Assembly (NCBI RefSeq): GCF_003634315.1
Contig: NZ_RBXL01000001.1
Coordinates: 3,328,501-3,392,500, forward strand
Origin: Thiocapsa rosea
Lineage (GTDB): Bacteria > Pseudomonadota > Gammaproteobacteria > Chromatiales > Chromatiaceae
Length of the DNA stretch: 64,000 nucleotides
Direction: 5' to 3'
This document shows, piece by piece, positions 41,726-51,098 of the stretch. Both the position numbers and the translations under genes were made by a program. Each line of letters opens with the position of its first letter. The first letter of the stretch is position 1. A model generated the notes under the pieces. That model did no database searches and was not told the origin of the DNA. It saw only the letters and a program-made list of their open reading frames with translations.

Positions 41726-44485
41726 CTACTCGGCAGGCAGAGCCGGAAGCGTCTCGCGCCAGAGTTCGGACTCGGCCTCCTTGCGGACCTCTTCGCTGTC
41801 GAGTCCGTCGCTGCGTTGCGTGGTGCGCGTCGCCGCATCCGGCCGCCCTGTGGCGCGCACGGCCAAGGGGCTGCCCGCGCCGGTCAAGTCCTCGACGGTG
41901 AGGGTCTCGAGGGTCGGGAAGTGCCCGGTCTCGTAGAGGATCGCCAGCCACTCGTCGAGATTCACCCGGGTCCAGTCGACGCGCGCGAAGTCCCGGATGT
42001 CGATCCCGGAGCACTCCGGCGATTCGGCCTCGCCCCAGTCGCGCCCGAGCTGCGGGCGGATCTGCTGGTTCAAGATCCGCGCGAGCGGGGTGTTGAAGCA
42101 GCAGTAACTCTCGCGCTTTTCCACGCACCAGGTCAGCACCTCCTTCCTGCAGTAGGAGCCGACGCGATGGCAGGCGCGCAGCTCGCGTTTGGCGCCCAGC
42201 TCGAACTCGCTCTGCTCGCAGGTCCAGATGATGCGGATCAGGATCATCACGACCGTGTAGATCATGTAGGCATACATCGCCCAGGCCATCGCCGTGCCGA
42301 GCCAGGCCGTGCCGCCGCCGAGCTGCAGCACCGAGCCTTCCGCCACCACGCCGCCGGTGACCGCCACCCCGCCGCTCGTGGTCGAGAAGAGCGCATTGAC
42401 CGCGGCATCGCCGAAGAGCTGTGCGGCCCATTCCGCGGTTTGCTTCAGAATGGCTTGTTTGACGGCGCTCAGGCCGACCTCGGCCGCGGCATCGGTCGCG
42501 GCCGCCGCGGTCTTGCCGGTGAAGCTGTTGGCCACGCTGGTGAACGATTCCTTGACCGCGCTCCAGGTGGCGGTGACGGGCTGGCGCAGCGTCTCCCAGG
42601 AACCGCGGATCATCGCCCCTTTGTCGAGCCCCATGATCGCGGCATCGATTTTCCCGAGTGCGAAGATCAGACTCACGTAATCCGCCAGCGACACGCCTTG
42701 GGGTCGCGTACAGCAGTTGACGATCCCCCCGACCGCGCGTTTGCACTGATGGGCGCTGCCCGAGAACACCCGGCAGCTTCCGCCCGGCGTGCACTGCATG
42801 TCCGAGACCGCCATCTGCACGGTCTGCAAGGCCCCGACCGCCTTGGCGAAGTCCGTGGACTGCTCCTCGGGAAACTCGGCGCAGTCGGTGCCCAGGCAGC
42901 GCACCGGACCGGCACAGTCCAGCGTGCGGTTGCGCTCCAGGAACGGGATGGTGCGGGTGGTGCCGCAGTCCCAGGTCTCTTCAAACAGAAAACAGGTTCC
43001 GCGGTTGTCGACGGCCCCCTCGACGCATTCGGATTTGATGAAGCCGCAGGCGGGATCCTCTTCCAAGGCAATGCAGTCGGAGGGTTGATCGCCATCGTTG
43101 TAGGGGCATTGGAGCTGTCCCTGCGGATCGGTCCAGCACGACATCGGCCCTTGGTTGAACCCCGAGCAGCTCGCGGTCACCTTGATCTGCGTGCAGAAGG
43201 GGTTCTGACCGGCCACGGGCGGGGTCGCCATGGCGTCCGGGCAAACGCGCACGTCGGCGTTCTCGTAACAGCCGTCCGCGGCGAGCGGGGGCGAGCCCAA
43301 GCATTCGACCGTGCCGCTGCAGAAGTCGCTGCCGAGGGTCTCGAGCAGGTCATGGCAACCGTCGTTCGCGCCCCAGAGACTGCGCAGCGGTCGGGAGACG
43401 TAGCGGATTTCCACCTCGAGCCGGATTCCGCCGGTCCAGGCGGCGTCGTAGACCTGCGGAATGCACCAGGCGCAGCCCTTCTCCGGTAGGGTGCCGTCGG
43501 TGAAGGTCCAGGCATGGCCGTGGCGCAGGTGGAAATCGCCCCCGTTGCGCAGCGCTTGCGTCATCGACTGGGCGGTATAGCCGAACGCGGTCGTCTGCAT
43601 GCGGTTCACGCCCGGAAAGGTCGCCGAATACCACCCCTGGTAGCGCTCGAGGAAGAATCCCTCCTCGGGTTCGGGCTGCGCCGGGCGCTCCTCGAAGGCA
43701 AGGGTCACCCGAATGTCCGTCACCCGCGACGGATCGCTCACGCCGAAGCCGCCGTCCAACGGCGTCTGCAGGGCCAGCTGCGCGGACCCGTGCCAGACTC
43801 CGGTGCGCTCCAGCACGACCCGCTTGCAGCCGGGTCCGCAGCTCTCGAGCTCAGCTCCGCCGGTGACCGACACGAGGCTGTCCGGCGCCGGGAACTCATA
43901 GTCGTGATACCAGGAGCAGGAGCCGCCTTGCGGCGTGAGTCGATCGCAGGTGCGCAGGTCCTGGACATGGACCTCGCGGGTCCCGTTGTCGAAGGTCGTC
44001 TCGGTCTCGCAATGGCCGAAGGTCTCGGCGATCGCCTCGAAGTTGTCGAGCACGTCGTCGGTCTGCGCCCACAGCGGATCGATGCGCATGTCGGCACGGG
44101 AGCGCTCGACCGCGCCGCGCAGGGTGCGGTACGCCTCGCCGGTCGCCGAGCCCTCGGAGATCAGCGCACCTTGGGCCTGTTGGCCTTGAATCAGGGTGCC
44201 GTGGTGATTGCCGTAGAGCCCGGAGAAGCTCGCCGGGTCGCCCCCGGCGGCGCCGGGGAAGAGCGCGTCGAGACGCAGGTTCCCGCCGGGCATCGACAGG
44301 CTATCGCCCGAGAGTGCCGGCAAGGTCAGGGCGCCGGCCGCCGCGCGACCGGTTTCCTTGCCGGCATCGATCGCGTCGGCGAAATCGTCGCCCCACACCG
44401 ACGCCCAAGGGGTCCAGGCCAGGGCGATGCAGAGGAAGCCGGTCAGGACCCGAACCGGGAGGGGATACCGCTCAGAAGGTCGCAC
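41726..44485 (-). CDS. traN: TraN mating-pair stabilisation protein
   Basis: 919-aa outer-membrane adhesin that stabilises mating pairs with recipient surface proteins. Signal peptide (about 1-32, LTGFLCIALAWTPWASVWG). A very cysteine-rich central and C-terminal region: CSWYHDYEFP, CTPGGSCRVFSGSAHQCKR, CCTRPQGVSLADYVSLIF, CEQSEFELGAKRELRACHRV, CRKEVLTWCVEKRESYCCF. The F-type TraN domain near the C-terminus is complete. Longer than F TraN (about 600 aa), as in SXT/IncC elements. Last gene of the transfer operon here; it overlaps traU by 14 bases. Confidence 0.92.
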   Translation of the reverse strand: MRPSERYPLPVRVLTGFLCIALAWTPWASVWGDDFADAIDAGKETGRAAAGALTLPALSGDSLSMPGGNLRLDALFPGAAGGDPASFSGLYGNHHGTLIQGQQAQGALISEGSATGEAYRTLRGAVERSRADMRIDPLWAQTDDVLDNFEAIAETFGHCETETTFDNGTREVHVQDLRTCDRLTPQGGSCSWYHDYEFPAPDSLVSVTGGAELESCGPGCKRVVLERTGVWHGSAQLALQTPLDGGFGVSDPSRVTDIRVTLAFEERPAQPEPEEGFFLERYQGWYSATFPGVNRMQTTAFGYTAQSMTQALRNGGDFHLRHGHAWTFTDGTLPEKGCAWCIPQVYDAAWTGGIRLEVEIRYVSRPLRSLWGANDGCHDLLETLGSDFCSGTVECLGSPPLAADGCYENADVRVCPDAMATPPVAGQNPFCTQIKVTASCSGFNQGPMSCWTDPQGQLQCPYNDGDQPSDCIALEEDPACGFIKSECVEGAVDNRGTCFLFEETWDCGTTRTIPFLERNRTLDCAGPVRCLGTDCAEFPEEQSTDFAKAVGALQTVQMAVSDMQCTPGGSCRVFSGSAHQCKRAVGGIVNCCTRPQGVSLADYVSLIFALGKIDAAIMGLDKGAMIRGSWETLRQPVTATWSAVKESFTSVANSFTGKTAAAATDAAAEVGLSAVKQAILKQTAEWAAQLFGDAAVNALFSTTSGGVAVTGGVVAEGSVLQLGGGTAWLGTAMAWAMYAYMIYTVVMILIRIIWTCEQSEFELGAKRELRACHRVGSYCRKEVLTWCVEKRESYCCFNTPLARILNQQIRPQLGRDWGEAESPECSGIDIRDFARVDWTRVNLDEWLAILYETGHFPTLETLTVEDLTGAGSPLAVRATGRPDAATRTTQRSDGLDSEEVRKEAESELWRETLPALPAE

Positions 44486-45503
44486 AGCAGTCGTTCCAGC
44501 GCCACAGCAGATAGAGATGGTCCTCCCCGACCGCGGGGATGTTGCGCCACTCCCCCCACGTCAACGGGCTTTCGCCGATCACATGGGCGCGCTGCGTCTC
44601 GGGCAGGGGATAGAACATCGAGAGCTTGTACTGGCTCTTCGGGAGGAAGGGCGCGATCGGGGAGCCGCACAGGGCATCGTTGCCCATGGTGCGACGCGCG
44701 AGACCGCGGCGATGCAGGGCCGCCAGCGACCGGGCCGAGGCCAGGCTGGTTTCGCGCGCACGCGCGCCGACGGTCGGCCCGCGCCCGGTGAAGGGATAGA
44801 GGTTGCCCCAGGTCCCGGCACACCAGAAGAGCGCATCGATCGGGGTGCCCGCGGTGGACGCGGCGGCATCGGCCAGACAGGCGGCCAGGGCGACCGGATT
44901 GGCGAGCCAGGCGGCCTCGGGATTGGTGAAGAAGGCCAGCTCGTCGTGGTTCCAGGTCGGATCCAGCTCGGAGAGATAGAGCAGGTCCAGATCGACGTAG
45001 CCGTCCGGGTTGCAGCGGTCGTCCCAGAACAGGTCCAGCAGGATCAGCAGCGGGAAGGCGTACCAATGGAAGTTGTAGAAGGAGGTGTCGCTTGCGTCGT
45101 ACTCGGCTTGCCCCGCGGTCCCGAGCAGACGGCGACTGCCGAGCGGCAGGCGGATCCCGCCCAGGGCCGGGGCGCAGCGCGGCGCATGAACCAGCTCGAT
45201 CAGCCGTGCGGGCTCCCACATCCCGACGGTAAAGCCCGGATGCGGCACGCCGAGGGCGTCGTTGCAGGCACAGAAGGGGGCGGAGGCTGCACCCGCCGGA
45301 GCGGTGCCGCCGAACAGCGGCATGCCGGCGATGCGGATCGGAAACAGACAGGCCCAGCAGACATCGGTGATCAGCTTGCCCGAGAACAGCTCGGCATCCG
45401 GGCAGGCGGGGTCGGCAGCATCGGCCGCGCCGAGCGTTGCCGTCAGAAGGGCCACGCAGAGCAGGATCGGGCCGGCGCGGCGGGGCAGGGTGGGTGCCTT
45501 CAT
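44472..45503 (-). CDS. traU: TraU, F-type pilus assembly protein
   Basis: 343 aa with a signal peptide. The mature protein shows LITDVCWACLFPIRIAGMPL (about 45-64), FCACNDALGVPHPGFTVGMW (about 77-96) and YNFHWYAFPLLILLDLFWDD (about 142-161), hallmarks of TraU, with paired cysteines. Periplasmic, needed for DNA transfer more than for pilus extension. The ATG overlaps the upstream stop. Confidence 0.95.
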   Translation of the reverse strand: MKAPTLPRRAGPILLCVALLTATLGAADAADPACPDAELFSGKLITDVCWACLFPIRIAGMPLFGGTAPAGAASAPFCACNDALGVPHPGFTVGMWEPARLIELVHAPRCAPALGGIRLPLGSRRLLGTAGQAEYDASDTSFYNFHWYAFPLLILLDLFWDDRCNPDGYVDLDLLYLSELDPTWNHDELAFFTNPEAAWLANPVALAACLADAAASTAGTPIDALFWCAGTWGNLYPFTGRGPTVGARARETSLASARSLAALHRRGLARRTMGNDALCGSPIAPFLPKSQYKLSMFYPLPETQRAHVIGESPLTWGEWRNIPAVGEDHLYLLWRWNDCCATF

Positions 45504-46669
45504 CGGGGATCCTCGGGCGGATGCTCGCGCACCAGGAACACCCGCCCCGCGGCCTCGACGCTCGCCGGCACGCGCTCCAGGGCGAAGCGTTCACGCACGT
45601 CCGGGGTGAGCAGATAGACCGTCTCGTCCAGGGCATCCTCGACTGCGCGAAAACCCTCCCAGCCGGCCTCGCGATCGAAACGGGTCGCCAGATAGACCGG
45701 GCGCAGCGCCCCGGCGCTCTCGCCTAGCATGCGCGCCATGCGGACCTGAGCCGGCTCGGTCGGATCGAACACCACCAGACGCAGCCCGAAGGCCAGGCGA
45801 TCGAGCGGATTGAGCCGCTCGCCGGAGCGCACCAGTAGCGTGCCGTCCGGCAGGGCGATGTCGGCCTTCGCCTCGATCAGGGGATCGATCACCCGCGTGC
45901 GGGGCTCCCGCGCGGCCGGCAGATGTTCGAAGACCGCGCGTGTCCAGTAGCGCGCGAGTGCCTGCTCGCGCAGGGCTGCAAGATCCAGCGCGGCAACCCG
46001 GCGCGCGATCTCCTCGAGCATGTCCGGTTCGGAGATCCTCTCGACCGGGCCGCGCACACCGAGGTCCCCGGTCCGACCGGCCGCCACCTGCGCCTGCAGC
46101 CAGGCCGGATCCGACAGGCCGGCGACCCGTGCGATCTCCCCGTCGGGTCCGGACAGGATCATCAGCGGGACCGACTCGGCACCGGCCTCGCGAAAAGGTG
46201 TCGGGTCGAGCGCGACCGCGGGCATCGGATCGAGCCCTTCAAGCTCGGCGTGGATCCCGCGCATGAAGTCCACCAGCGGTTCGCCTTCGGCCACCCCGCG
46301 AAAGACGACCCGCACGTCGGGTCGGGCGGCAGAGGCGAAGATGTCGCGCAGGGCGGCCGCGCCCAGCGCGCGCGAGACCAAGAGCGTGATGGTCTGCGTC
46401 GGGGTTGCGTCCGTATCGGGGACGGCGGGCATTTGCGCGGTGGTCAGTCGCTGCATCCGTTCGCGCTCGGCCGCGCCGAGGGCCTCGCCCGCCCGTGTGG
46501 ACGCGCTGGGCGGATTCCGGAGCCACTCCGGAAGTGTCGTGCCGGAGACCGTCTCTTGGATGGCCCCCGCCTGATCGCGCAGCGCCCGCAGCTCGGCGCG
46601 CTCGCCGGCGTGGGAGGAGGCCGTCTGGGCGAGCAGGAGCAACACGGAGACAACCTTAAAAAAGCGCAT
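45500..46669 (-). CDS. TrbC-TraW fusion protein
   Basis: 389 aa from the ATG at 46669, with signal peptide MRFFKVVSVLLLLAQTASS. N-terminal part (about 90-190): ITLLVSRALGAAALRDIFAS, VRVVFRGVAEGEPLVDFM and PTPFREAGAESVPLMIL, an F-type TrbC thioredoxin-like domain. C-terminal part (about 215-389): GPVERISEPDMLEEI, RVIDPLIEAKADIALPDGTL and ERLNPLDRLAFGLRLVVFD, a TraW domain. In F these are separate periplasmic proteins that act together in pilus assembly. Overlaps traU by 4 and traF by 14 bases. Confidence 0.88.
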   Translation of the reverse strand: MRFFKVVSVLLLLAQTASSHAGERAELRALRDQAGAIQETVSGTTLPEWLRNPPSASTRAGEALGAAERERMQRLTTAQMPAVPDTDATPTQTITLLVSRALGAAALRDIFASAARPDVRVVFRGVAEGEPLVDFMRGIHAELEGLDPMPAVALDPTPFREAGAESVPLMILSGPDGEIARVAGLSDPAWLQAQVAAGRTGDLGVRGPVERISEPDMLEEIARRVAALDLAALREQALARYWTRAVFEHLPAAREPRTRVIDPLIEAKADIALPDGTLLVRSGERLNPLDRLAFGLRLVVFDPTEPAQVRMARMLGESAGALRPVYLATRFDREAGWEGFRAVEDALDETVYLLTPDVRERFALERVPASVEAAGRVFLVREHPPEDPR

Positions 46670-47186
46670 AGGCCCGCCCGATAATCTGCTGACGCGGCAG
46701 CGGTCCCCAGTAGCGCGAGTCGAAGCTGTCGCGGGTGGCACCCATGATCCACACCGCGTCGGCGGGGACCACGACCACGCGGACGAACTGCGCTGCGGGC
46801 GCGCCGAGCGTGCCGGCCAGATCCAGACCTTCGCCGACCGTTCGCCCTTCCACCCGCGTGGTCTGCGCCGTGACCGAGACCGTGTCTCCGGGCAGACCGA
46901 CGACCCGCTTGACGACCTGCATCTGCATCGGGAAGAACGGCGCCATGCGCTCGCCGGCGGGAAAGGCGTAGAGGCCGTCGCGCGCGATCGCGTCGTCGTG
47001 GCGATCCACCAGAAAGACCGTGTAGGGCGGCAGGCACTTGTCGACCTGATCGTCGATCGCGATGCGATAGCGCGTCCCCAGATACAGCATCGAGGCCAGG
47101 ATGAGGAGCAGCACCGGCAGGCCGTGCCGGATGGTGCGCGCGAGGCGGGCCGCGGGCGTGTCGGCGATGTGGGTGCCTGCGCTCAT
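46656..47186 (-). CDS. TraF/TrhF-type S26 signal peptidase-like protein
   Basis: 176 aa with one N-terminal transmembrane segment (about 22-41). MQMQVVKRVVGLPGDTV (about 87-103) contains the catalytic-lysine region of S26 peptidases, and VWIMGATRDSFDSRYWGPL (about 144-162) the S26 D-S-R-x-W/Y-G box. The expected catalytic serine region near residue 55 reads LPPYTVFLVDR, where a serine is replaced, so activity is uncertain. Trh/SXT systems have such a protein between traC and traW, thought to process pilin. Confidence 0.85.
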   Translation of the reverse strand: MSAGTHIADTPAARLARTIRHGLPVLLLILASMLYLGTRYRIAIDDQVDKCLPPYTVFLVDRHDDAIARDGLYAFPAGERMAPFFPMQMQVVKRVVGLPGDTVSVTAQTTRVEGRTVGEGLDLAGTLGAPAAQFVRVVVVPADAVWIMGATRDSFDSRYWGPLPRQQIIGRAYALF

Positions 47187-47530
47187 GGCTGCCCCCTCGA
47201 CGGCACATCCCGCGGCCGCACATAGACATCCTCCGGTGCAGCGAGCACGGCCTGGGCGTCCAAGACCAGAACGCCCCCGTCGGCCAGACGCGCGGCGGTC
47301 GTCTCGAGGTCCGCAATCGCCCCGCCGATGTCCTCCGGCGCGATCCCGTCGAGGGCGGCGGCGACATCGATAATCAGCAGCGGCGGGCGGGTCGCGATGG
47401 CCTCGCGCAGCGGCCGGGCCGCGATCTCGGCACCGAGGTAACCGCCGGCGAGGGCCACAAGGGGGATCGCCGCGAGCAGCAGGATGCCGCCGGACTTCCG
47501 AACCTCGGGGACAGCGCGCTCAGGCGGCAT
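47183..47530 (-). CDS. TrbI-like F-type conjugation protein
   Basis: 115 aa from the ATG at 47530. One N-terminal membrane anchor (GGILLLAAIPLVALAGGYLG, about 15-34), then a short periplasmic domain with LLIIDVAAALDGIAPED and VLVLDAQAVLAAPEDVYV. TrbI of F occupies the same place between TraC and TraW and affects pilus retraction. Similarity is by position and topology more than by strong sequence match. Confidence 0.65.
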   Translation of the reverse strand: MPPERAVPEVRKSGGILLLAAIPLVALAGGYLGAEIAARPLREAIATRPPLLIIDVAAALDGIAPEDIGGAIADLETTAARLADGGVLVLDAQAVLAAPEDVYVRPRDVPSRGQP

Positions 47531-49934
47531 CGGACGCCTCCGTCTCGGCCCCCGCAAGCAAGCGGTTGATCGCCTGCTCGACGCTCATCCCGCGCTCGCG
47601 CAGACGCCGGATTGCTGCGACGTCCGCGGGCTTGGTGGAGTAGAGCAGCTGCCGAAAGGGGTCGACCATCAACCGGCCGATCCCCGCGCCGCTGTCGGTC
47701 AGGGTCATGATCTCGGAGTAGGCGCCGGGGACCGTGTGCACGGTCTTGAGCATCTCCGCCCCCGCCGCGGTCATCGGCAGACGGTGGTCGGCTTTGAGCC
47801 GATCGATCGCATGGCCGGGCTGGGCGAGCAGGAGAGTGTGGGCGCTGTTCTCGGCGATCGCCCGCCCGGTGGGGTTGGCGTAGAGGTCGGCGAGGGATTG
47901 GGTGACGGTGATCGCGGCCCCGTTGTACTTGCGAAAGCGCCGGTAGCCGTGCTCGATGAAGGTCGCGACATCCCCCTGGGTGAGCAGATCCCAAGCCTCG
48001 TCGATCAGCACCAGCTTCTGGCGAGAACGCTCGCCCAGATACATCGCCTGCTGAATCTGGAAGATCAGCTGCAGCAGGATCACCTGCTGGAGGTGTTTGC
48101 GGCCTTTGAGCTCTTCGAGCTCGAGCACCACCAGGTCCGCGCTGAAGTCCATGGTGTTGCGCCCGTGGAACCAGCGGCCGTATTCCCCGCGCGAGGTGAA
48201 GGGGTAGAGCTGTACGCCGACGTCCTGCAGGCGTTCGTCCGCGCAGGCGAGCATGGCCGCGGCAATCAGATCCACGTTCATCGCCGTGCCGTGGGTGTCC
48301 CACAGCTCGCGCAGGGCACGCTTCAGCCCGGCGGTGCGGTAGTCGCCGAGCGGCTCGGTCGGGGCCGCCATCGCGGTGACCATGGCGGCGATCACGTCCG
48401 CCTCTTCCTCCCACGTGTGCAGCAGCTCGAACGGATTCAGCACGATGTCCGAATCGGCGGTGAAGGCGACGAACTGCCCGCCGAGCGATTCGCAGAGGTT
48501 GGCGTAGCTGCGCCCGACGTCGATCACCCAGCAGCGCCCCCCGACACTCAGGTTGGTCGAGAGCAGCTCGTTGGCGAGGAACGACTTGCCCGAGCCCGAG
48601 GAGGCGGCGATCACGGCGTTGTAGTTGGTCGCCGAGTCGAACAGGCTCAGATCCACGAGCTGACCGGTGCGCCCGATCAGGTTGAGCACCGGGGTGCCGG
48701 TGCCCTTCCAGTCGCCGAAGACCGGCATGAGTGCGACGGCATGGGAGGCGGAGAGGGTGCGGTAGCGAAAACTGGTGCGGATCGCCCCGCGATCCGCCCC
48801 GAACGGCAGACAGTTGAGAAGCAGCGGCAGCACGAAGAAGCGGTCGGCCAAGACCTGAAAGCCGAGCTCGCGCCAGTAGGTGCGCAGATTCGACGCCGCG
48901 CCGGCGGCCTCTTCCGGGGCGGTGAAGAGCACGATCCCCAAGTACGCCTGCAGCGGCCGGTCGCCGTGATCCAGCCGGGCGAACAAGGCATCGAAATCGC
49001 GCTTGTTGTGGGCCAGCCGCGGCATGTAGTGCGAAAGATTGCCGCTCACCTGATGGGCCGCCCATTGCGCGCGCGAGGTGAGCGTCACCCGCGTCGCCTC
49101 GGGGTCCGGGAAATACAGGTTCAGGGTGATCAGCGCGTTGTGGCGCACCCCGCGCGAGCCCGAGAAGGGATCCCCGAGGAAGCGCGCGGCCAGCCCGAAG
49201 CCGGCGCGATCGGGAAAGCGCTTGACCGAGAAGGTCTGGATGCGTTGCTCCCCGAGGGTGATCCCCTTGGCATCGACGTCGATGCCGACGTCGTAGTCCA
49301 GATATTGATCCCGGACCGGGCGCCGGGCATCGCACTCGGGTGTGATGCGGTCGCGCCACCCCGCCTGCGGCCCCCAGTTGAGCAGGGTCGTCATGATCCG
49401 CACGTGGCGATCGGCGGTGAGGCTCGTCGGGCGCATCCCGGCGGTGACCAACACCTGCAGGGCGGTCGCCTGCAGCTCGCGGGCATCGCGCAGCTCGTGC
49501 GCGCTCGGCTGCGGGGCGGCCAGCGGCAGCTTGGCGGTGACCAACACCTGCAGCTCGCGCAGCCGCAGATCCCCGGCCGGGGAGATCGGAGCGCTGCTGC
49601 CGGCGCGCAGATAAGCGGCGGTGCGGCGCGTGGATTCCCGCAACAGCGCGGTGGCGGTCTCGATGCGCAGCCCTTCCATACGCGCGACCGTCTCCTCGAC
49701 ATCCGGCGAGGTCCAGAGCGCGACCTGCAGCAGGGTCTCGGGCGGCCAGTCGAGATTGCCGAGTACGAGCAGGCGGTCGGCGTTGGACTGATCGGCGGCG
49801 GAGAGGGGCTCGCACAGATAGCCGAAAGCGAGCGACTGGTCGTCGAGCAGAAACAGATGGCTGTCCGGATCGTAGGCCAGGGTCGGGAAGAGCGCGTTGG
49901 CACGCGAGCCGGTGAATCGACGCAGGTTCGTCAT
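47520..49934 (-). CDS. traC: TraC/VirB4-type conjugation ATPase
   Basis: 804-aa F-type VirB4 homologue that powers pilus assembly at the inner membrane. N-terminal TraC domain up to about 400 (begins LRRFTGSRANALFPTLAYDP). Walker A NAVIAASSGSGKSFLANELL (about 436). Walker B QKLVLIDEAWDLLTQGDVAT (about 640), followed by ITVTQSLADLYANPTGRA. All key residues intact. It overlaps trbI by 11 bases and its ATG overlaps the stop of the 53-aa gene. Confidence 0.95.
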   Translation of the reverse strand: MTNLRRFTGSRANALFPTLAYDPDSHLFLLDDQSLAFGYLCEPLSAADQSNADRLLVLGNLDWPPETLLQVALWTSPDVEETVARMEGLRIETATALLRESTRRTAAYLRAGSSAPISPAGDLRLRELQVLVTAKLPLAAPQPSAHELRDARELQATALQVLVTAGMRPTSLTADRHVRIMTTLLNWGPQAGWRDRITPECDARRPVRDQYLDYDVGIDVDAKGITLGEQRIQTFSVKRFPDRAGFGLAARFLGDPFSGSRGVRHNALITLNLYFPDPEATRVTLTSRAQWAAHQVSGNLSHYMPRLAHNKRDFDALFARLDHGDRPLQAYLGIVLFTAPEEAAGAASNLRTYWRELGFQVLADRFFVLPLLLNCLPFGADRGAIRTSFRYRTLSASHAVALMPVFGDWKGTGTPVLNLIGRTGQLVDLSLFDSATNYNAVIAASSGSGKSFLANELLSTNLSVGGRCWVIDVGRSYANLCESLGGQFVAFTADSDIVLNPFELLHTWEEEADVIAAMVTAMAAPTEPLGDYRTAGLKRALRELWDTHGTAMNVDLIAAAMLACADERLQDVGVQLYPFTSRGEYGRWFHGRNTMDFSADLVVLELEELKGRKHLQQVILLQLIFQIQQAMYLGERSRQKLVLIDEAWDLLTQGDVATFIEHGYRRFRKYNGAAITVTQSLADLYANPTGRAIAENSAHTLLLAQPGHAIDRLKADHRLPMTAAGAEMLKTVHTVPGAYSEIMTLTDSGAGIGRLMVDPFRQLLYSTKPADVAAIRRLRERGMSVEQAINRLLAGAETEASDAA

Positions 49935-50092
49935 GAAGGCTTCTCGGTCAGTTGGATGATCGGCGGCCGCGTCGAGATCCAGGTCGCGCGGCCGCGGCGG
50001 ACCATCTCCCGGGCGCGGCGGCGGGCGCAGTCGCTCAAGGGCTTGCCGGAGGGCGAGCGCACCTGGACCGGGGCGGTGCGGGATCGGCTCAT
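49931..50092 (-). CDS. 53-aa RRXRR-like basic protein
   Basis: ATG 50092 to TGA 49931, overlapping both neighbours as ATGA, which strongly supports translation. The sequence has VRSPSGKPLSDCARRRAREM followed by VRRGRATWISTRPPIIQLT. This resembles the RRXRR domain (a G-K-P-L...C...A-R-x-L-L-x-x-G-R-A...P-F-x-I-x-L pattern) seen at the start of some HNH proteins. Here it stands alone between an exported protein and TraC. Function unknown; perhaps a nucleic-acid-binding regulator or small T4SS partner. Confidence 0.7.
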   Translation of the reverse strand: MSRSRTAPVQVRSPSGKPLSDCARRRAREMVRRGRATWISTRPPIIQLTEKPS

Positions 50093-51012
50093 GGGCGTGC
50101 CCCGTGCGCAGGGTCGAACAGGCGGGTCTCCGCGAGTCGGCGCATCGGGGTGCGGTCGCTCGGTTCGGCAGGCAGGGAGCCGAGCGACACCAGGGTCGCG
50201 CCGTCGCCGGAGGAGACTTCGCGGGTGACGATCAACGCATCGTCGATCGCGGAGGCATGGAGCCGGAAGACGGCGCCGTGCGCGTCGATATCCTGCTCGG
50301 TGGCCGAGGCCGGCGTGAACACCTGTTGCGGGTGACGTCGGATGTGCGCCGCGCTCCAGGCGAGCGGGTCGACCGCCTCGGCGGTGAAAAGCGCGCCGGC
50401 GTCGGGGAGCAGGATGGCCACGCCATGCGCGGTCGTGGCGACGGCGAGGCGACCGGCACCGTCGCGTGCGTGCGCGTCTGTCGCCTGCGCGTCGTCGGAC
50501 GGTTCAACGGAATAGTCCGCTTCGCTGCAGACCACCATCGGCCCGGATCCCGCGGAGGATTCGAGGCCGGACTCGCCGTTCGCCGCACAACGGGTGACGA
50601 CAAGCGTCTGCGAGCGTGCGTGGGCGCCGGATGCGCGGGATCGCGCCAATCGGTAGGCGACGACGAAGAGACCGTCCGCGCCGTCCGCGGCGACGGCGAT
50701 GGCGCGATCGAGCACCGCGATGTCCGGATCCGTCGGATAGAGGAGATCGGCGGTACGGGTGAGCCAGGCGTTGTGGTTGGCGAGCGCGCCGTCGATGACC
50801 TGCCGCGCGCTCGCGCAGGTCGGCGGAGCGAGCACGGGGGTGCGCCGACAGACGTGGACCTCGCCCGAACGCGGATAGACGATCAGATCGCCGACGCCGG
50901 GCAACACGCCGATCAGGGATTCGGGAAGCCGCGGAGCGTCGTCGGCGTGCGCGACCGAAACCGCCATGACGAGGGCGGCGCCGGCGATGACGCGCCACTG
51001 GAATCCGACCAT
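50089..51012 (-). CDS. Exported protein of the conjugation operon, function unknown
   Basis: 307 aa with a signal peptide (VIAGAALVMAVSVAHADD, cleavage after A-H-A about residue 23). The mature part contains VGDLIVYPRSGEVHVCRRTP, then PPTCASARQVIDGALANHNA and later HPQQVFTPASATEQDIDAHG. Cysteines are few and paired. No family recognised. Its position between pilin and traC in a tightly overlapping operon suggests a periplasmic T4SS component. Confidence 0.7.
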   Translation of the reverse strand: MVGFQWRVIAGAALVMAVSVAHADDAPRLPESLIGVLPGVGDLIVYPRSGEVHVCRRTPVLAPPTCASARQVIDGALANHNAWLTRTADLLYPTDPDIAVLDRAIAVAADGADGLFVVAYRLARSRASGAHARSQTLVVTRCAANGESGLESSAGSGPMVVCSEADYSVEPSDDAQATDAHARDGAGRLAVATTAHGVAILLPDAGALFTAEAVDPLAWSAAHIRRHPQQVFTPASATEQDIDAHGAVFRLHASAIDDALIVTREVSSGDGATLVSLGSLPAEPSDRTPMRRLAETRLFDPAHGARP

Positions 51013-51098
51013 GAAGACCTCGCGTGGGAAAGGGGTCCCTTGGTCGGGACCCGGAAATGGACCCGATGGTCGGGGTCCGGGCGATCGGAAGGCTCCGA

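Noticed and set aside
47484-50228. 914-codon open frame on the plus strand
   Set aside because: Antisense to traC, whose ATPase motifs are unmistakable; the plus frame has no recognisable motif.
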